Origin: Azolla pinnata
Taxonomy: Eukaryota; Streptophyta; Polypodiopsida; Salviniales; Salviniaceae
Direction: 5' to 3'
Length of the DNA: 23,399 nucleotides
Assembly (NCBI GenBank): GCA_037176905.1
Contig: JBBBWG010009047.1
Location: forward strand, 1-23,399
In this document: one piece after another, positions 1 to 11,938 of the stretch
Position numbering within the stretch: position 1 is the first letter of the stretch
Layout of the letters: each line of letters begins with the position of its first letter
The notes under the pieces: model-generated
Told to the model about the DNA's origin: nothing
Databases searched by the model: none
The model's input: the letters and a program-made list of their open reading frames with translations, nothing else
Position numbers and translations under genes: made by a program

Positions 1-1799
1 AATCCGATCATCAAAAATAAGCAAAGCAAAGCCAAACAAAGGCAAACCAAATCCCCCCCCCCCCCCCCCCTTCCCTGTGAATTAATCCTCCTTAGTCCCC
101 AATTCCAACAATCCCAATCTTTCCGTCTGCTTGTTCCATTTCCAAACTGATGGGACCACGTTCTAATTTTGTGCTTTGCTATATTGTACGTGATCTCTAT
201 AAAATGCCCCATTTTCTGTGTGTGTTCGACTCGCTTCACCCTCTTTTGTATTGCGATGCTTGCCATTTTTTACTGCCACCTCCTTCCTCTTGAATCTAGG
301 GCTCCGATTCCCAACCCCAATCTCGCACCAATACCACACACAGAATGCGAGATTTGGAAACCCTAATTTCGCACCAACATACGACACAGAACGCGAGCCC
401 GACAAAATCGGACTTTTCAACGGCTTCGCCAGCGCGATCGATCGATCGATCAAAGGAAACGGACGGATCGAGCGACGAGCTGCACAACATCCAAACGAAA
501 TCATCCTAACCCCGAGTCAGAGGATCGACAACGTTGATCGGCACATGCTCCGCAGGTCTGTCGTACTAGACATGGATGCAACGTGCAAACCTGCATCGAG
601 ATAGTAAGCTAGAAAGGGCATTCCATGGCGTGTGGCATCTAGAAAGCCAACCCCCCCCTCGTCTCTTGACGAAAGTCAAATCTACACAGGCACCAAACAT
701 AGCCATGGTCATGTTGCTCAGGGCCCAAACATGCCACACAAGTTGGCGGTGCCTTAATGTTGATGCCAGTACATTCTGAAATACATCAGTCAATTATCTA
801 CATGCATCGGGTGGTTGGGGTCCTCTTGGCTTCTTCGGTAGTCGACTCACAGTTGGATTATATCTCCATCAAGGATGAGTTTGTCGTGTTCCTTTGATAG
901 GTTTCCTTTGTGTGGAGTTATGAACTACTTACGACGAAGTTGCTATAAAAGATGAAAAGATAGTTGCAGAGTGGCTCAACACATGCTAGGAGGACTCTCA
1001 TGAAACCCATTCCCGACACACACCAACCCTACACGATTAAACGTTAGCCTTCTCCAGACATTTCTAGTTCAAAAGGCAGAGAGTATGTTGGCCTATCATG
1101 AACGCGGACATTGTGCAATAAACACATACATTGTGTCCTAGGAGGAGGACTTGGGTTCGGCTCGATATACGATTTGGGAGCTACTTGCGATCAGCATGCC
1201 TTTTTTCTCATGCAGCAAGCAGCTTCAAAACTTGGCCCAAGCTCTCGCCTCAGCCACCGGGGGAGCGCAGTGCAGTGTAAACGAGAGCGATATGGCTCTC
1301 TTTGTCTCGATCTCTGTCTCTTGTCTCTATCATAGATTGTAAATATTCGCATTCGCTGGAAATATCAAACGCGAACATACGAATGACAAACGAATGCGAA
1401 TATTGTAAGTATTATGCTTTCAGCGTTTGAATTAAATTTCAACAAAGAAACCGAACGCAGCGGAAAGATTAAAGATAACTTCTATTTTACATCTGATCTC
1501 ATCTGAATTTATCGATTACTTTTATTGTATATGTTTTATTTCGAGAAAACGAATGGTATGTCTTATACTGCACACCTTTTTCCCATTCTCGAATGATATA
1601 CTTCTATACTCGGAATAATATGAATGCGCGAATGTATGCTTGAACTAAAATCTGCGGTCTTCAATGTATCCAAAGACTTGATGATTGCCTTCCTATCAGC
1701 ATTACATGCATGATAGCACTAGCAATTCCTGGAAGTGAATCGATCGGCTGCAATTGATCGACAAACTGGAATCTCGAGAGCTTGTGGCACAGAGCGCGC
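1..1799. other. Gene-free upstream region
   Basis: I find no supportable gene here. Open frames are short, lack splice-linked partners and overlap on both strands. It holds an 18-base C run (about 53-70), an imperfect 33-base direct repeat (319-351 and 365-397, 46 bases apart), a short (ATCG)n tract near 435-451, and recurrent CGAATG motifs with an inverted repeat between 1342 and 1404. A degraded mobile element is possible, but no diagnostic domain is readable. Confidence 0.6.
1342..1404. repeat. Inverted repeat, 14-bp perfect arms
   Basis: AATATTCGCATTCG (1342-1355) is the exact reverse complement of CGAATGCGAATATT (1391-1404), with a 35-base loop. The loop carries another ACGAATG. Further CGAATG copies occur at about 1549, 1588 and 1628. 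The stem could form a cruciform or be a transposon-end remnant. Confidence 0.8.
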
Positions 1800-1807
1800 C
1801 CACGTGG
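1800..1807. promoter_or_regulatory. G-box, putative promoter element of SOUL gene
   Basis: The palindrome CCACGTGG lies about 210 bases before the SOUL start codon in a short GC-rich patch. It contains the ACGT core bound by plant bZIP and bHLH factors (light and ABA responses). Assignment to this gene is inferred from position only. Confidence 0.5.
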
Positions 1808-1935
1808 CGCCGCGGTGACCACAGAAACCCCAATTAACTACTCTTGATCTGCAAGACATAATTGTGATTAGCTTAATCTTCTATAATTAAGGAAAGATTA
1901 AACCGAAGTCATTAGAAAAACAAAAGTGTTTTTGT

Positions 1936-1994
1936 AGAAGAAGAAGAAGAAGAAGAAGAAGAAGAAGAAAAGAAGAAGAAGAAGAAGAAGAAGA
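1936..1994 (+). repeat. (GAA)n microsatellite in SOUL 5' leader
   Basis: About 59 bases of nearly pure GAA/AAG triplets, broken once by an extra A near 1970, end some 25 bases before the SOUL ATG at 2019. They probably lie in the 5' untranslated leader or core promoter. Purine tracts of this kind are common in plant leaders and are length-variable. Confidence 0.9.
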
Positions 1995-2018
1995 TACAGA
2001 GAGCTTTGAGCTTTGGCT

Positions 2019-3114
2019 ATGGCGATTTCCAGGACTCAGCGCCCCGCTCTGTGGATGCTCTGCTGCTGTTCCCTGCTCGCCGCCGCCGCCGTCTCTGCCG
2101 TTTCCTGCGCTGCCTCCTTCCCCTCCTCTTCCTCCGCTACCTGTGCCTCCATCGAATGCCCTTCCTACACCGTCGTCCACCAAGGCGATGGCTTCTCCGT
2201 CCGCCTCTACGACCTCAACTCCACCGTCTGGATGTCCACCTCCGCCATCGAGGACACCTCCTTCACCTCGGCTACCCTGTCCGGCTTCCTGAGGTCAGTG
2301 GATACCCGAAGCATTCTGCGACATTTCTTCTTTCTTTGAGACTTTCTTGTTAGTTTCTAGGGTGAGCTCTCTATCTCGCAGGGGTAGAAAAGTAGTCGAG
2401 TTCCAAAGAGGGGATGATGCCATTCCCCTTTGTTTCCGACTGTTTTTCTTTTTTACGGAAAACAAGAAAGCATTTGGATTGAAAAGGGAACAAACAAAGT
2501 TTTTTGGATGAAACAAAGAGGGCTGTGATCGTAGTAGGTGTTCTTAAGAACGTCAGGCAGAACATTTTCATGCTCCCCAGCGATTTGCGTTGCAAATCTC
2601 TAAGCATATCGTGCTTATTTTCTTGTGTGTGTGTGTGTGCGCACACGCGTGCGATTGGGCTTGTAAGTCTAGGCTTTTCCAGTACATTCAGGGGTCGAAT
2701 GAGGAAGGGGTTAGCGTGAACATGACGGCCCCTGTGCTCACAGGCATCACCCCTTCAGATGGCCCCTTCTGTCAAACCACGTTCATCGTGAGATTCTTTG
2801 TTCCTGTGGCGTTCCAAGATGATATTCCCGAGCCCCTATCGAGCCTAGATCTCCAGGTGGAGCGTTGGGATTCACCCTTGTATTTCGCGGTGAGCGAGTT
2901 TAGTGGGTTTGCATCTGATTCGAACGTGGCCCAGGAGGGAGCTAGCCTTGCATCCATCATCGATGCTGCCGGCCTCTCTGCCTCCCTTACCCCAAAAGGG
3001 GAGGAGTACATCATCGCTCAGTACAATTCTCCCTTCGACATCACAGGGCGCGTCAACGAGGTCCTCATACCTCTTTCCGTCAATGACACCTCCCGTTTCA
3101 ATACTGCCGTGTAG
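2019..3114 (+). CDS. Secreted SOUL/HBP-family haem-binding protein
   Basis: Two exons, 2019-2293 and 2673-3114, are joined across a 379-base GT-AG intron whose junction codon is AG|G (Arg). The product is 238 residues. Residues about 10-31 form a hydrophobic Ala/Cys/Leu/Val signal peptide ending near SCA-A, so the protein should enter the secretory pathway. The SOUL domain covers about residues 48-236. Recognisable landmarks are SYTVVHQGDGFSVRLY, then RLFQYIQGSN, the family signature VNMTAPV (107-113), RFFVPVAFQ, and PLYFAVSEFSGF. SOUL proteins bind haem or other tetrapyrroles; plant secreted members are poorly defined functionally. The ATG at 2019 is preferred because the signal peptide follows it at once. 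An upstream in-frame TTG at 2013 is not a plausible start. The intron carries a (TG)n tract near 2624-2640. A TAG stop ends the gene and no partner gene follows. Confidence 0.93.
2624..2653. repeat. (TG)n tract running into GCACACGCGTGCG
   Basis: This alternating purine-pyrimidine tract lies inside the SOUL intron, about 20 bases before the 3' splice site. It may influence splicing or be a simple microsatellite. Confidence 0.75.
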
Positions 3115-4562
3115 CTTAGCACCTCTGAGGAACTGCACATCAGGAGAGCCTTATATGGTCTTTCCGTTGCCATTGATGCCTCATAATCGTTGGCGTTTAA
3201 AGGTTGTAAAGCTATTTAGAGCCAAACATGATGAGAACCAATGTTCATTGTATCTCTGATTGTGATAATAAGAATTTGCAGTTTTGTACATTTGTTAGGT
3301 TTTATTGCTCATTGTAAAGGCGCCTGAATTTAATGTACATGGCTCAGAAGTTGCTCCCTTGGGAACTTGTTTTCAGTGTGGAGTATTGTATTGGGACATC
3401 TCTGAGCTAAAGAATCAGGGTTCTATTCGGTGTATCCTAATACCTAGAAGTGTCCATAGTAGTTCTTCCACCTGCTATAATGCATCTACCTTTTCTTGTA
3501 CAATCACCAACCCCCCTATTACGAATGTTCGCATGTTAATTATTGATAACCTCTTCGTATGTTACTGACTTTATTATGTTAAAGCTTTTTCATGAACTTT
3601 AGATTATATATTGTGCAACTTTGCATGGCTTGGTTACTCATCTTAAATTTATACCTCATCGATTCTGAAATGTATATCGACAATGATCTCACAGACTCTT
3701 TTGCAGGAAAACTACTTTGTCAGCTTAGGGTTTTCTAGGTAGATTTTATATAGCTGAACTTGGGCTCTGATAAAGAACAAGTCCAGCTATATCAAGGAAG
3801 AGCTAACCACCACTAATAACTCTCATGGATTCAATGTACTCTCCTTATATTCTAGGTCTTGTCGAGCATTAGTGGAGATTTCTCTAGAATATGATTTCTT
3901 GCAATCTTGATTGAAATGAGCAATTCTCATACAAATTCCACAAACAAAGATTTCTTGAAATATACGTCGCTTGAATATTAAGATCAAGCTTCATATTGGG
4001 AATCGGACTTTGTAAGTCTTAAGTGCTGGTCCCTAATGTGTCTACAGATATCTTTAATTACGTGGTGCTAAGCAATATTCTACCATTTTGTCAACATATT
4101 GGGAAAGGTGTCATAATGGAGGTAGCATGGGCTTCATCAAAGATTTGTTCACACGTCTGATTTTTTCCAAAAATATTTTGGGAACGTCTTATTCTTATGA
4201 TTTCTTCATCATTATTTGGGTTTGAAACCGTGCCTTTGATATGCTTATAAGAGAGAGATTATTGGCTGCCTTAATAATTGGGCGTGCATCAAATGCGTTT
4301 GCCATCACGAACATCAGTAAAGTAGACGAATTGTTGAAACAAGGGAGTTGGATTGGGTTATAAGTTATGGCTGGTTAGATTAAAGTTTTTGTTCATGGAG
4401 ATGTTAAAGTTTGGACTTTTTTCTATCTTTTTTCTTCCTGTTCTGCAAGAGATGTTTTACTTAGGCCCGTGGTTCAGTTGAGAGGATCTCTTGCAGAAGC
4501 AGATGACAGTGAATTTTGCTCTGCAAATAACATTCATTTCTTGTTTCAAGGCGATCAACAAA

Positions 4563-4665
4563 ATGGAATAAACAACAAAAAAGATGGGAAAAAAGCGTTA
4601 CATTTTCGCCTTGAAGAATCCATGGAATAAACAACAAAAAAGATGGGCAAAAAGACCTTACATTT
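4563..4665. repeat. Imperfect tandem duplication, offset 59 bases
   Basis: Copies at 4563-4606 and 4622-4665 both start ATGGAATAAACAACAAAAAA and continue through a GATGGG and a TTACATTT segment with few mismatches. It looks like a local duplication and has no evident function. Confidence 0.8.
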
Positions 4666-4987
4666 GTCTTTTTCAGCAGGTTCGAATCCGTGGTACGAGA
4701 AATAGACTGCTCAACTCTTACCAATACGCCAAGCTCACAATTCATGTTTAAGGAATTGAAAGCTAAAATAGATAACAACGATAAAACCATCGCTTGCTGT
4801 TGCTTCTTCCTTTTCACCAACTTCTTCCTCTTCCTCCTCCAAACCCTAATTTGGAACCAACTCTCTGCCTCGCAGAAAGAGCACACCAGATTTGAATTAA
4901 TTGCAGGGAAAAACACAAAATAACAAATTCGAACGCAAGACAGATATTCTCTCCCTTCAAATTTTCTCGAACAAATGTTCCTAGCAT

Positions 4988-5084
4988 GATAAGCACTTGG
5001 CCTTATCGGCATCATCAATTCACTGGGTTTGAGCTTTTTTCCTTTCTTTTACATTTTCAATGATGATAAGCGCACGCCCTTATC
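4988..5084. repeat. Paired GATAAG...CTTATC hairpins
   Basis: GATAAG at 4988-4993 pairs with CTTATC at 5002-5007. The arrangement recurs at 5065-5070 and 5079-5084, each with an 8-base loop and similar flanks (TGATAAG before, CATCA after). GATAAG is the plant I-box core. The two units, 77 bases apart, look like a duplicated element. A regulatory role is speculative because no gene is adjacent. Confidence 0.5.
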
Positions 5085-8000
5085 CCATCATTAGTTTCTT
5101 GAATCCTTATACATACATACACCATAGATCATGCATGACAATCCTAGTCGCTGATAGCATCTCACTTAGGCTTTAGGATTTAGGGTTTAGGCATTTCTAC
5201 TTCTTGTTTCATATGTAGTAGTACAATTGGGTATTATATCACAAAATCGAATTCGGAATCAGGCCGAGCTCCCCACCATGTCAATCTAATCGATTCAACA
5301 ACAAATTCGAATATAATCGTATGTTATCAGTTAACTTCTAGAGCATAGCTCTTGATCCGACGCTTGCTTAATTCCACCGCTTATCAACTCATCTCTGAGG
5401 CATATCGTACCATGGGGCCAACCACTTCATCCTCTAACCCACCCAAATGTATTTACAATAATGCATGTGATTGCCGTCTCCTGGTATCAGAGTACATAAA
5501 TAAAATGCCAAACTTCATAAAGGCATTCAGTCTAACACATTCTCCTGACGAATCTTGAATCAACTTAGCAATTTTCATGTCAATCTAATACCAGAACATG
5601 TCAAATTAGGGAGATATTGGATGATTCCACTGCATACAGTTACAAACAAGTAGTTAAAACATGCTCAGCCTGTGAATCATTCTAAGTTAATCATCAAAAC
5701 ACTAGATAAGTGCTTTGCTTCCTGCTCGAATTCGCGAAACCATCCCCAAGGTCAAGGGTACGACAACAATGAAATGGGGAAGGTGTAGATGAGAAACCCC
5801 TTTGATGACCGAGCAACAAACACAATGTTATCCATAGCTGCTCCCACGGCGACAACCTATTCTTTCTGTAGTAGCTGCTTTCACCTACAATATTAAACAA
5901 CGACTAGAGGTATAGGTGATCATGCTGCGAAAAAACTTGTAGCTGTCTGTGATGCACTTCAGTTTCAAAACTAGTACTACCTTTGACATTTGTTGATCCT
6001 TTTGCTAAGAAACTTATCTCCATGCGTCAATGCAAACTAACCGAAAGCCACATCAACCTCCAAGTGACAAGTAATATTGGCTTCATGGCTCACAAAGACA
6101 GATAATAAATAGATCAGAGGAGAAATCATGTGCTTGCATATCATACTGGATATTCCATTAGGTTATCCACTCAATTGGCTGATCACATTGGCGCGCAACA
6201 GGCTTCTCCTCATGTAGATCAATGCTCCCCAGATAAATTGCATAACCAACTGAAGCTCATTTGTCATCCTAATCATCAACCAAAAAGCTATTCAAAAATT
6301 TTGTATTGACCATACCAACTTCACCAAAAACTTATGGAGTTTATAGCTACTAAATATGATGAGAACAAATTGATGTGGGCATCATAGTCTCATGAATCAC
6401 TACGCATGCTGCTTCATTTAGTGCGTACTTTCGCAAACAGCTGGTCATGATGATTCACCGACCCTCGTATGTTTTAAGAATCACATTCAAAATGTGGATG
6501 ACCTTATGCATACCTCTTAGAGGGATCTCCAACTGCAACCATATCTAGTTTGAACCTTACAAATAATTAATAGTACATTTAGTTATTAAAGTGGGAACAT
6601 GTCCAGAGAGCACAGCAAAATTTAAGAATCGATGACAGTCAAAACACAACAAATTGTACAGATTCCTAAAAGAAGTTGTTGTCCACGGAAGTGGAGATTT
6701 CCGTCATGCAGCCATTAAAAATCAGGATATCAATCAGTGTATGCAAGTGACTGAAAGAAGGTTGACCAAGAAACATAGAATTTTAAAGAAAACGTCATTA
6801 AGAATAAGGCACCTCATCAGCATCGTTGCTGTGTGGATGTTGTGTTTGTCCAGTGTAGTCAATATGAACAAATTTTTAGGCATTCACCAATCCAGATACG
6901 AAACCGACAATATGCCTTGAATGCCATTCCTGTCATCCATCGCACTCAAACAAAGATCCAAGAAAAAAACTATTTCCACCCTGCACATGAGAGGAGAAAA
7001 GACATGAAACACATAAGCCTGATTGAAAGTTAAATTCCATTTCACGTCTCAAATGTGCTGGCACTATTTACTGTTGTCTTCACTAATGACTTTAATTAAG
7101 TTTGCTTCAGACATTCTTAACACTATTTTGAACAGATGAAATGACATCTTTGCTAAGCTGGTAAGGAAGAAAAATGCAAAGAAAGCATTCACTGTACCAG
7201 TCACACTGTGTCTGTGCATATCCACCCTCAAAATATTGGACCACAATAGTTAAATTGACAGAATCTTAACAAATATTAGGAATGAAGTACACAGATTATG
7301 ATAAAGAGCACTAGTTCCTCAAGGTTTGTCTATACATTCAAAATATTTTCTGTTCATGAATCTGAAGGAACGACCCTGAGTTGTATTATGGTTTTCGGTT
7401 TCTGGACAAAAAGTGCTAGAAGGATAAATTGCGAAGGTTTCCATTCAAACATGTTCAGAAATCCTGACACACAACCACAACATTGAAGACATTTGTTTCA
7501 TCAACATTTGCAACAATCGGATGGCATATATAAGCAGGTTCCTATTATTTCATAGACAGAACAACAAAAACGACTTTGTTTCAAGTACAAGATGTCCTAG
7601 ATGTCATTTCACAAATAAATGATGATTAGCATTGTTCTCGAACACATGTTCCCAAATCATACATCCTTAGGAAAAAGTGTAACAGTTGAACAATCAATGA
7701 TGTAATAACGTACAAAGATAATGATAGAAAATGACAAATACATGAAACAACAGAGTGAAACATATTGGATGGGTCAACTAAATACACCTTTACGATACAA
7801 AAATTGTAAAGGCTTAAAACATACGTTTTAAGACATGACCGAGAGCTACTGTGTGATAATTGAATCACAGACCCATAGGGCGAGAGGGGATAGAGTGATG
7901 ACGAGAGGAAACAGCTAAATATGTATAGCCATTGGAATGAGTATGCAGCAAAAATTTGAAACTTCAAATAAGACGATGTGTAAGGCCATGTCTGTGGGCT

Positions 8001-8287
8001 GTTCTAACATGCTCAACACAGCATGCTCAATGCAGCTACCTCAATCTAAATATCAGCTTGTATCTCCTCCTAAAATGTTCAGGTAGAGTTGATTTTGTGT
8101 AGTCTGCAATCATGTTGAACAAGGAGAAAAAGCAGCTGTATGTGAAATGTTCACATTAAATAAACACCTCAAAAAGTACACAACATAGACGTTTTAATTG
8201 AATGTTCTATGGTAGGAGATGATATTGCCATCACATAACTACAAAGTTCTCCTCACAACTGCACCAAAACAACATATATAATGAAGG

Positions 8288-11200
8288 TCATTGGCTTGCC
8301 TCAACTGTTTTATACGGTTCAAGAGTTTGACCAGCATTTACTCCCTGAGATCTACTCATCCAAGATGGCCCACAATCTAGACTGCAATGTGGTGCATTGC
8401 ATAAGGCTTGAGGAGCAGGCCGATCATCACCCATTTCCAATGGTGGAAACCTGAATGCTGGCCCAAAATTAAACCTAACCGTGCAGTTTGGCTCATTCGG
8501 AAGTGTATACATAGAAGCAGCTGGGAAATATCGACCTGCAAAAATGTCTTTGAAGGCTACACCTTGAAAAACTCCATTCCGAAAAAAAGCTATCTCGCTA
8601 CCTGTAGACACATTATCACACTTACATCAGTACTGCTACACCTGAATCAGCTTGAAGAAACATTTTCCGACGACCAATGGTCAAGCACCAGGTCATCTTG
8701 TTCTAGAAGATTCTAGTCTCCTGGTTTTCTTATCCTAATCATGATGGAAGCTGTTTCTGAGTCTGCTATTATCTAGGTGAGCATATATAAGTTTATATTT
8801 CTAAAAGAAATCAAACTGCTAGATTAATTATGCATCATACTAGTGCATGACTGGTTACTTACCAATTAGACAGTGAGTCAAACATTTATAATGCTATTTC
8901 TTCCCCATCAGACATGACGGATTGTAAATTGTGGATTGCAGAAAGAAATCTGTTGGCTAGCATGATATTCAAGTGCTCAATCAATAAACAGAATTATACA
9001 GGATCGGAATACTTTAGGTCCTGTACTTAGAACCGGTGGTTGGCATTGATAACAAGGGTGCCGAACAGAAAACACAATTTGCAGTTGCTTATTTTATTTA
9101 TAATATTATATATGCCTTTTTTTAACTAAATTTGTCTAGATACGAAATTACTAATTCCTTCCTGCCAATATCCTCACATCTGAGCTTTGTTGTTTCTAAC
9201 AGTAAAAGGGAAGCCAGTTCCTGCAACTTACTACCCGAATAAAGGATTCTCATTATCTGACATACATAGTATATGCCTTTTTTTGTTCTTTTATGTGTTG
9301 GCATCAAGGGATCTTCCACCCACTTCACTTCTATATGTAATGAAAACCCAGGCCTCAAGAGGTTACCCACCTCAAAGGGGGGGCATCCTGATGCCCTAGA
9401 AGCCCCTGACCCATAAGGCAGATTCTTAAGCCTCTCCCTCTCATGTTATGGTTTCTTGCTAGTTTTGTGCATGCAAGCATACCACTATTGAAGATAATCT
9501 ACGTCCACTACTCAAGATAACTCATAGTAGGTAAATAAGAGATCTGTATGTAACACCACGAAAATACCAACCCCCCTGAAAAATATACACATCACACAAA
9601 TAATGCATTATAACCCATGAATTTCTGTGATTTCATTTATTTCTATCCTAAGATTCAGTTGACCACTAGGGACACTGAGAATTCTTACTCCCAGTTAATG
9701 AATATGACCATAAATTAAGTACATACTCTAATATCAAGATAGATCGGCATGTAATCCTCTGTATTGTTTGTTACTCTTGAATGTGTACCTGATACTACTT
9801 TAGGAGGTTCTTCTCTTTGATCAACAACATACGGTTGACCCTTATAAGATACCAGGGATGCTGATTTTGGGGCAAGTGCTTCACCACCAGGCAAGTTAAT
9901 GTAAAATCCAATGACATCTCCTTCCCAAAAGCGCTCTCCATACTTTTCTCGCACAGCCATGTGAACCTTACTTCCATCAACATCTCTATACCCATAACTG
10001 TTAGCATCAAATCCCACTGGAGCTTGCAATTCACCCTTTTGTGTTGACCACCCAAGCCTCGTATGTCCTGTCTTACCAAGCTTTTCTATCAAAATTTCAA
10101 AGAACCATGCGCCACCAGTTACACCTCGTGTGGCCCTCACCATCCGGTATCCTTTCGAGCTACCTGCAGATGATGTTCATAAAAGATCTTTAATAAATCA
10201 GCAAGTCCCTCTCAATACATGCAACAAACTAAGAAACTTAAATGAACAGATTGTCACAAATTTATGATATTTTTACGGAAGTATACCATCTTTTTATTCC
10301 CTTCCATAATAGTTGCACTAGGAGAAAGTGCCCCAGGCTATTTAAAACTTAGCAGAGATGGAACGTCACAACTTTCAACGAACTGAGGAACAACTCCATA
10401 CATGATTTCCTTAAACAATAATTAGTATAAAAAGCTACAGAATGTTGGCGCTTCATACAGAAGATGTACCACAATTTTATTGGCCTTCAATAATGAATAT
10501 ACACAGAATCAAACATACGCTACAACAAAACCTTTTTATGTGTGCAAAATAAGTCCAATGAATTCATAGCAGTATAGAAAACAGTTTATTTTTATATGAT
10601 ATGGCTGGTTTTATTCTCTTCTATTTATATCCATTCAGAAAGTCCAGACTAGATTTTTCGTAAATGAGAGCATATCCTCTGAAATTTCATCAAAAACAGG
10701 GTAAACTAGAAAACTTCACCATAAACATAAAATATGTAAGATTTTGGCCTATTCAAAATGAATTCTCAAATTTTGTAATATCAGCAAATATTAATAAAAA
10801 GAAGGAGAACTCATTTTCCCATCAGAACGCTTGAAAAATGTACCAAATTTTAGACAATGGATGCAACAAACTTCGCAGGAAACTTAATCCCGTCATTGAT
10901 ATAAGAGAACACATGATTCACATCCTCCGGCATTATTTGAACCTTAGTAGTGACCAGTTTCAAAAATTTCGATTTATCCTGTTTTCAACATTTGGAAAGG
11001 TGCAAAACAATCCTATAGATATTTAACGAAGGAGATGCACCTGCAGTAAGCCTATCTTCGCTCAATTCAATTTTCTCTGACTTGTGAAATCTTGAGAGCA
11101 CTACTGGCATGCCAGGGCCATCTTCAGCCTTATCTTGGTTTTTGGCTGGAATTATGTAGACACATTGCTCTGACTCAAGGTTCGGGTGGGAAACACTCTT

Positions 11201-11938
11201 TGTGATTGAATTTGGTTTTGCACTCGTTTTGCTGCTCTTCTTTCCCCCTTTCCGTGAGGTAGATTTCGCCCACACATTCACTGGCTTTTTCTTAGGTTTC
11301 TTCGCTGCAGCATCTCCATTTGAGGATGGATTTTTTGTTTTTACGGCACTATTTTCTAAAGAGGCACTTGTTCTTATCTCCACTTCCATGGGAACACCTA
11401 CATCTCTGGTTTCTGCTTCAATAGAGGCATTGCACCTCCCCACTCCTGGGCCTACAGAATCATCAGATACACTTAGTTGTGCAATCATGGAATTATCCAC
11501 ATTTCTTGTATCTTCTCCTGTGGAACCATCAGATCTTCTTCCCTCTGCCTCTATAGGGTCATCAAAATCTCGTGCTCCTGCCCTTACGTGGCCATCACAT
11601 CTTTCCTCCGGTTGTGAGCAACCACCGGATCCTCGTTTTCCTGCCTCTACCGAACAGTCAGGCGTTCTCCTCTCATCTCGTAGGGAAGCATCACCAAGCT
11701 GTCCCCAATCCTCTTTGATGGAGTCACGAGAATCTCCCGTTTCGGGTTGGAGAGGATCGTGAGCCCTGGCATTTCCAGGAGAAGAGGAGTTGACGGGGCT
11801 GCGTTGGGGAGCGAGAAGGCTTTGGTGCGCGTCGGTCTGGGGCCTCATCCTCTTGGGGGAAGGAGTGAGGATGGAGATCGAAGCACGAATCTGTCCGTTC
11901 ATGGCTTCTGCCCTTGATCGGACGAGGCAAGCTTCCAT
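8288..11938 (-). CDS. TRO: ASH2R/TRAUCO-like SPRY-domain protein (COMPASS subunit)
   Basis: Three exons read on the minus strand: 11938-11041, 10163-9789 and 8601-8288. Both introns (877 and 1187 bases) are GT-AG and both split a Gly codon after its first base. The product is 528 residues, near the usual plant TRAUCO length. Residues 1-62 are a low-complexity start. Residues 63-194 are twelve tandem 11-residue units. A basic, probably nuclear-localising stretch ([19 protein letters not shown]) begins near 213. The Ash2-type SPRY domain runs from about 290 to 475, with [46 protein letters not shown] and, in exon 3, [10 protein letters not shown] and [15 protein letters not shown]2-family proteins act with RBBP5 and WDR5 to stimulate H3K4 methyltransferases in the nucleus. 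No PHD or winged-helix part is seen, as expected for plants. The start at 11938 is the first Met of the open frame. The gene is divergent from the charged-repeat gene. Confidence 0.94.
11357..11752 (-). repeat. Twelve 33-bp (11-residue) degenerate repeats in TRO exon 1
   Basis: Residues 63-194 split without gaps into twelve 11-mers, for example [66 protein letters not shown] and [11 protein letters not shown]. Position 1 is mostly aliphatic, positions 3-4 are often acidic, position 6 is often Arg, and positions 9-11 are Asp/Gly/Ser-rich. The 396-base length is exactly 12 x 33, so slippage preserves frame. The units are diverged, which suggests an old expansion. Confidence 0.75.

Larger units (their letters stand above)
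3115..8287. other. 5.2-kb intergenic region, no supported gene
   Basis: The region starts with the SOUL 3' flank (an AATAAG-like signal near 3267) and ends at the ASH2R-like stop codon. It is AT-rich with only short frames. It includes a 44-base imperfect duplication at 4563-4606 and 4622-4665, two GATAAG/CTTATC hairpins at 4988-5007 and 5065-5084, and a short telomere-like patch at 5166-5192. The minus-strand frame at 4461-5018 (185 codons) has no recognisable domain and spans the duplication, so I do not call it a gene. Confidence 0.55.

Noticed and set aside
4679-4689. GGTTCGAATCC, a tRNA B-box match
   Set aside because: The flanks do not form a T-arm stem and no A-box, acceptor stem or anticodon arm is found.
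4461-5018. 185-codon minus-strand frame
   Set aside because: No recognisable domain, unusual composition (Leu/Ser/Cys/Phe-rich from T-rich DNA), spans a local duplication, and has no splice partner.
5694-5900. Minus-strand frame and short MDNIVFVARSSKG reading
   Set aside because: Isolated, no conserved domain recognised, no convincing neighbouring exons.
6170-6240. Minus-strand reading LGSIDLHEEKPVARQCDQ, protein-like
   Set aside because: Short, with stops close on both sides and no linked exon.
9180-9430. Possible transposon fragment in TRO intron 2
   Set aside because: The frame fragments carry no recognisable reverse transcriptase, integrase or transposase motif, and no terminal repeats were seen.
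11202-11762. 186-codon plus-strand frame
   Set aside because: Antisense shadow of TRO exon 1 and its 33-bp repeats.
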